From positions 368,285 through 432,284 of the forward strand of contig NW_006917091.1 of the NCBI RefSeq assembly GCF_000516985.1: a DNA stretch of 64,000 bases, in the 5' to 3' direction. This DNA is from Pestalotiopsis fici W106-1. Lineage: Eukaryota; Ascomycota; Sordariomycetes; Amphisphaeriales; Sporocadaceae. Positions 58,380 through 64,000 of the stretch are shown one piece after another (position 1 is the stretch's first letter; every line of letters begins with the position of its first letter). A model generated the notes under the pieces. The model made no database searches and was not told the DNA's origin. It worked only from the letters and a program-made list of their open reading frames with translations. The position numbers and the translations under genes are program-made.

Positions 58380-61300
58380 TTACTTGGCTGCGTGCTTTTC
58401 CTTTAATCGTTGGACCGCCAGTGCGCCTAGGAGGTCCATTGTAGTATTCGCGTCGGCCAGTTCCAAGACGGTAATCTCGATGCCGAGAGTCTGCTTCCAC
58501 CAGTTGCGAATCTCAATGGCGACTAAAGAGTCGGCACCCAAGGACGAGAGCGTCTGAGATGTGTCTACCGCGTCATCGTCCCTCATCAAGAAAGCACAAA
58601 TGCGCTTGGCAATCTCTTGTGCAAAAAAGGGCACTGTCGCTTCGTCATCAAGTTTCTCGGGCTCGCTTGATAGCGAGATTAAGAAGCTCCGGAGACCTTG
58701 ACTGCCTGTCACGTCGCCGTGGGCCGTCATGAGCTCATTGTTACGAAAGACGGACAGGCGCGGGTCCAGCCGCCACGAAATCATGTTCTGAGGATCCGAA
58801 AGTGGGCGCGTCATTTCGTTGTACAGAACCACCTGTGCAGGATCCTCATATACAGTGGTCAATGTCGACTCCGCAGGCTTTATGTACTGACGGGATGATC
58901 GCTCAATCGAGAGGTGCAGACAACGAAGAAAATCGGTTTCGCTCATGAAACGCGATATACCTCTCTCGAGGCGTTCTGCAACAGTCTTATTTGATGCGAC
59001 GTAACCAACATCGCTCACAGCAGCAATGTCTAGCACCGCGGCGGGAAGTCCCAAGCCGTGGCGGAAGTGCACAAAAGCGTCGAGGTACGCGTTGCCCGCT
59101 GCATAATTGGCTTGTCCATAGTGACCCAGTGTCCCGTTGGCCGAACTGCACATGACGAAAAAGTCCAAGTCCTCTGGGAGCAGTTGGTGCAAATTCCAGG
59201 TACCACGAATCTTTGGGTTTGTGGCTGTCGTCCAGGACTCGTGGTCCATATTCAGAATGCCAGTATCCTTCAGCACCATGGCTAACTGCAGTACACCCTT
59301 GACCGGGCCTCTTGCAGCCGCCACCACGTCGCGCATGAATTCCAGGTCGGCCACATCACCAGCGAAGCAGCGCAACTCGCAGCCTAGCTCGCGCAGTTCA
59401 AGGACAAACTGGTTATGCTCGTCCCGGGTCCCAGCTGACCGCGAAACCACCATGATCTGTCGAGCACCGTTGCTCACCATCCACGATATGATCGATTGAC
59501 CTAAGCCTCCAAGGCCACCAGCTACAAGGTACACGCCATTGGGACTGAACTTTGGCTTCGGTACTGGCAAGGTGAGCGAGAGACTGGTAACATCGGTGGG
59601 CATCTTGACGACGATTCGACCCTTGTGGAGGCCCTTGTGCATATAACGGAAGGCGTCTTGGATGTTCTCAGCCTCAAAAATGGTGGTGGGATGCAGTGGG
59701 AAAATATGGCCGTCTCTGAGGAGCTCGACGGTTTTGTGCAGCAATCGCACTATCTTACGCTTATTAGCGAAATAGATGGCGACAAGGTCAACACCGAAAA
59801 AGGCGCGGTTGTCTGCGAATGGACCCATGTTCAACCGGCCACGGGCCAGGCTGTCCAGTTTTCCGAGATCAACCATGGAGCCACCAGAGGAAACACACTT
59901 CCAGGAGGCATGGAGAAGCTCCCCCGAGAGCGAGTTGAGGACGACATCGACGCCGGTTCCATTGGTGGCACGCAGAACGTCGGCGACGAAGCTGTCATTG
60001 CGGGAGTGGAAGATGTGGTCTCGTGGTACGCCTAGCTTTTGGGTGAGGAAGTCAACCTTGGCCTGCGAGCCCACGGTGCAATAGATCTCGAGTCCTAGCC
60101 ATCGTGCGACATTAATGGCAGCAATACCCACTCCGCCAGCCGCGCAGTGAATGAGCACTGTCTGTCCATGCTCCATATGAGCCTTCTCGACCAAGCTCCA
60201 TAGGACGGTAAGGTAGGGAATGACCAAGCCTGCCGCGTCCTCGTCACTCACGTTTGCAGGCGCCTGAACGACCATGTCCGCATCTACCTGGACTTCGGTG
60301 GCGAAAACGGCCTTTTCGACTTCCATGATGAGGACTCGGTCACCGACAGTGACGTGATCCACATTGGAACCAACGGCCGTGACAACGCCCGCTCCTTCGC
60401 CACCAAGGCCATGGTAACCGTCGCTCTCCATGGGGCCGTCAGGAGCAATAAGACCCATGGCCACGGCCACGTCGTGGAAGTTCAGACAAGCCGCTGTAAC
60501 GCGCACTTGCACAGCATCAGGATTTAATGGTGGGAGCTGGTGGCCCGTCCAACACAGAGACTGTAGCGAGCCCGGTTGTCCTATGGTTAGATGCTTGGCC
60601 TGCACTTGAGGAGCGGCGTCGGCTAGCCCCGCGTCGACGGACATTGTATGGAGTCTGCTGACGAGGACCTGGCCGGCTCGCCAGGCGTATTCAAATTCCG
60701 TGTCAGAAGCGTCGTCGGTTTCTGCTGCCGTCTTTCGCGCCTGCTGGACCCTGGTATACACCCGCGCTACGGCCTGGCTTGCTTCCATATCCAGGTGGTC
60801 CAACTCAAGAGTAACAAAGTCTATGGCCAGCTCAGCACGGATACACCTCGCCACTCCGAGCATTTGACCGTAGTTGGGATCAGCGCATTGTGTTGAGGCT
60901 GATCGCATGACCCAGAAAACTGCCTGTCCTAACACGTCTCCCACAACATTGACGAACTCCTCAAGATTTCCTGTATCGATCTCGGCTAACAACGGAGTAT
61001 TTTCGTTATCTGCATCTAGCAGCGAAATGATGTCTTGGCCCTCTGCTGGTTTGGACCCCCAGACACACTCGTCCACAGACTTTCCCTGAGCTTCGAGTGC
61101 ATTCTTGACGTTTTGTCCGAATTCGCTCAGCTCGGCAGTGAGTTTGAGGAGAGTGATCCTGTTCTCAGTTTTGTCTGAAACTGGAGTCACATCCGGGCGA
61201 GCACGTGCGACGATGTTGGTGGAACAGAAGAAATGCGGATCCTTGTTGTCGTGAACGGCGGCATGAATGCCTTGGAAGCCACTTTGACGTAACTTCGCAT

Positions 61301-64000
61301 CCCAGACTTCTTCCGAAACTACTGGACGCTCGACGCGGCCGTCGTCGATTCCGGCCCACCAGCCATCGAAGAGACCCATGATCACATCGACGTATCGCGT
61401 ATCTGCGCGAGATGTCAGTTTATCTGGAGTTTCAAAGGGCAGTGTGATTCGAAATACAACTTACTTGAACAAACTTCCTGCATAAATATCTGCCCATCCG
61501 GCTTGAGTAGTGTCCGGCACCTTGTCAACGTTTCAACCAAGCTAGGAGTGGCATGTATGACCTAAATAGTCGGGTTGGGTAAGTATTCACCTTGGAACAG
61601 GGGTGTTGGTTAAACATACATTGGAGGCTACGATTAAATCGTATGAAGCTGCCTCAAAACCTTGTTCGAGGGGATCCAATGTAATATCACAAACTGCAAA
61701 CTTGAGGTTTAGGTAATCCCGGAAACGTTCCTTTGTTTGATTGACGAAGCCAGCCGAAACGTCGGTGATGGTGTAGTCTCCGTACAGGCGTTCTCCTTCT
61801 TTGGAGTGGAGTGCTTCCAGCAGAACCGATGTTGTACCACCCGTGCCAGCTCCAATTTCCAAAACACGAAGCTGCGGCTTGCTCAAGCCCAGGACGCGAA
61901 AGAAGTCCCCAATGTCGGACCAAGCGTTGGCTTCGTTGTAAAACTCTGACAATACGCCATCGCCAAGAAGAAGATCCAAGTATATAACGCGGCCTTCCAG
62001 GACATCCTTGATATTCGCATATACACGCCAGAGAGCTTCGACCACGAATTTTGCCGAGGTGCCCTTGCTGGTTTCGCGCCATTCAACCAACTTTTGCTGT
62101 CGAGCCTCTCGGCTGAGAGCCTTCAGCTCCTTGGCGTCGGGTACCATTGACAAACCTTGATCGACCTGGTCCATCTGCTTGGCTATCCCAGCCAAGTAGT
62201 GCTTGAAGAACGGTTGGGCAAGAGATGTCACCGTGGCAGCCTCATAGTGGACCTCGACCGAACACATTAGCGAGTACTGTTCAACAAACTTGGAGTCGGC
62301 AGTCACATCTCGTGCTGGGCGCAGCAGTGTCTCTGGAGCAGCAAAATCAAAAGCTGGATGCCATTGTACCGACCAAGCTTTCAGTTCATCAGCTTGCCTT
62401 GCGGATGCCCCGTCCATTCTCGTCGCTTCAAACCCATTAAGCACATAGGCTATATTGTCGCCATTCACGACTCCATATGAGCTGCCAAAATTCATTCCAG
62501 CAGACTCACGAGAAGTAGTGCGGATCTGAATCGTACGCTCAGATCCATGGTCGCCCACGTAGAAATTCTCTATAAAAGTAGGGAGGAAAAGGCTATCCAG
62601 CTGACGATATTCGCCACGTGCGGCTGCGACTGACCATGACTGCAAGACGAGGTCCAACGTCGACGGGTGAAGTGCATATGTCTCGGTTGCGTCTTGTCGA
62701 TCGGTGATGCTGGCTGATGCACTGTGATCAACGGGACTGGCAGTGATTTCATCCAGGCCAACGAAGCGATTGCTGTAGTTCAGACCAACGCGACCAAGAG
62801 CCTGGTACCAGCGGTTGGGTTCGATTTTTCGTACATGTGGTGAAACGTCAAGATTACTGGGGGACGCCACGGCACAGCCATCAGTCACTAAGCCGGAGCA
62901 ATGCTTTATCCAGGTTCCATTGTTCTCAGAGGTAATAGAGAACTCCCACCATTTGCTGTTATTTGAAGCTGTCAAGGCATGCTTGCGTAGAGAAGTGACG
63001 ACCTCGACACCATTGCCCTCGTCAAGACGTAACGCAGTCGTAATATGAACATCTTGTACGGTATAGGCGGACGAACCCGTCAACTGTGCGATAGCAGTTC
63101 CTGCCATGGCAATGTAACCAGCTGCGGGGAAAACAATGTCACTTTCAACGCAATGGTCTGCCAGCCACGCGACATCCCCTAGTCTAATCACATTTCGCCA
63201 CGTAGGCTCGACGTCGCTACTCTCCATGAGACGGAGGCCTAGCAGCTCATGCTTGCGGTGCTTCCGGAATCGCCAATTGGCCATTGTACGAGTTTCCGAC
63301 CAGTGACTAGACTCATAGTTCCAGGAATAGGTGGGCAAGTCCGGCAAGGTGTAGGCGTGCTCAGATGTGGGAGCCTGAGGCCGGATACCGAAGCAGTGAA
63401 CTTTCCCAATGGCAGAAAGGAAAGTGTGGGAAGCATCCTCGCCACGTTCGGCAACAGAGGCATAAGGCACAGTATGACCGGCTTCCTTATATATGTGTCT
63501 GAGAGGACCCGCCAGAGCAGAGTGAGGACCAATTTCCAAGTGTGCCGTGTCGCTCAGATCAGCCAACATCAGCAATACAGCGGTGTGAAACAACACTGGG
63601 TTTTCCATATTGACCTGCCAGTAATGAGGGCCAAATTCTTTGCTCTCGCGCACCCTGCGGCCGTACACTGTCGAATAAAACGGAACCCGGGGAGCCTTGG
63701 CCGCTAGGTGTGGTGCAAGGAGAGATTTGTAGAGATTTCCAATAGCTTTCATGTGATGAGAGTGATAGGCCATTGGTACGCGCAGCTGGCGGACGAACAA
63801 GTCGGGATTCATTTGCTTCAGGGCCGCCATAGTCTCTTCCATGGCCTCCAAGTCACCAGAGATGGTGACGCTGGCCTTGGAGTTCTCACAAGCGATGACA
63901 ACCCCAGGCTTCAGGTGCTGCTCAACCACATCACGTCCCGCACCCACGGCTGCCATGGTGCCGGGAACTTCATTGCGCGCAAACGCATAGCCACGGTAGT
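58380..64000 (-). CDS. Highly reducing type I polyketide synthase, C-terminal part (AT to ACP)
   Basis: Exons 64000-61620 (continuing off the edge), 61561-61465 and 61402-58380, with introns of 58 and 62 nt; the visible part is 1834 codons. Order from the right: end of the acyltransferase ([20 protein letters not shown]); dehydratase, with [11 protein letters not shown] near 63160 and [10 protein letters not shown] near 62660; C-methyltransferase with [13 protein letters not shown] near 61860; enoyl reductase with [11 protein letters not shown] near 60140; ketoreductase with [11 protein letters not shown] near 59510 and Tyr in [14 protein letters not shown] with [10 protein letters not shown] near 58530. 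The order fits an iterative HR-PKS making a reduced, C-methylated chain. There is no thioesterase, so release needs a partner. KS and the AT serine lie outside. Odd: the DH motif has Ser where Gly is usual. Confidence 0.95.

Overview
The window is nuclear DNA of a filamentous ascomycete (Pezizomycotina). Genes are dense and carry many short GT-AG introns (about 41-190 nt). Two tRNA genes are present, one with an intron between positions 37 and 38. The families are typical of moulds: a highly reducing polyketide synthase, P450s, a NACHT-type NLR, DUF3176, GH51, a flavonol dioxygenase and an RNase H-like protein with a fungal N-terminal Cys/His motif. Sordariomycetes, probably Hypocreales, is my best guess from gene style; no marker gene proves it.

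Layout. 1-6.4 kb: the 5' end of a glycosyltransferase-like membrane protein, a 2.5 kb gene-free stretch, a repeat-rich unknown protein, tRNA-Lys and tRNA-Ile, and an RNase H gene. 6.8 kb: a long trinucleotide microsatellite. 8-15.6 kb: plant-biomass and redox enzymes (secreted GH51 arabinofuranosidase, aryl-alcohol-type aldo-keto reductase, secreted quercetin 2,3-dioxygenase, nitroreductase). 16.4-28.1 kb: an unknown polytopic membrane protein, an ArsB/NhaD-type permease, a ThrE/Prm10-type exporter and an APH-fold kinase. 28.5-36.4 kb: a 12-exon SNF2/Rad5-like ATPase head to head with an NLR. 37.3-37.8 kb: a non-autonomous DNA transposon with perfect 34 bp inverted repeats. 38.3-64 kb: a probable secondary-metabolite region holding P450, acyl-CoA ligase, glutamate-decarboxylase-like enzyme, DUF3176 membrane protein, second P450, acidic C2H2 protein, full-length ABCC transporter and HR-PKS (running off the right edge).

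The most unusual item is the NLR at 32.6-36.4 kb. Its deduced order is DUF7708-like N-terminus, NACHT P-loop ATPase, helical region, two C2H2 fingers, then a C-terminal domain closely resembling the EVH1/PH-like N-terminal domain of protein phosphatase 4 regulatory subunit 3 (PP4R3/SMEK/Psy2). The zinc fingers and the first strands of that domain lie in one uninterrupted exon, so the fusion is not a gene-model artefact. It looks like an NLR with an integrated decoy domain. The same gene has an apparent reading-frame inconsistency at one intron, so this allele may be impaired or use an unusual splice site.

In the metabolite region the PKS would build a reduced, C-methylated chain, the two P450s oxidise it, the acyl-CoA ligase activates a carboxylic acid, the PLP enzyme decarboxylates an amino acid, the ABCC pump exports the product and the C2H2 protein could regulate. 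That assignment is inference from co-location; the left and right limits of the cluster are not visible.

Exon boundaries were placed by hand from splice consensus, reading frame and family knowledge. All domain names rest on motif recognition, not on searches.
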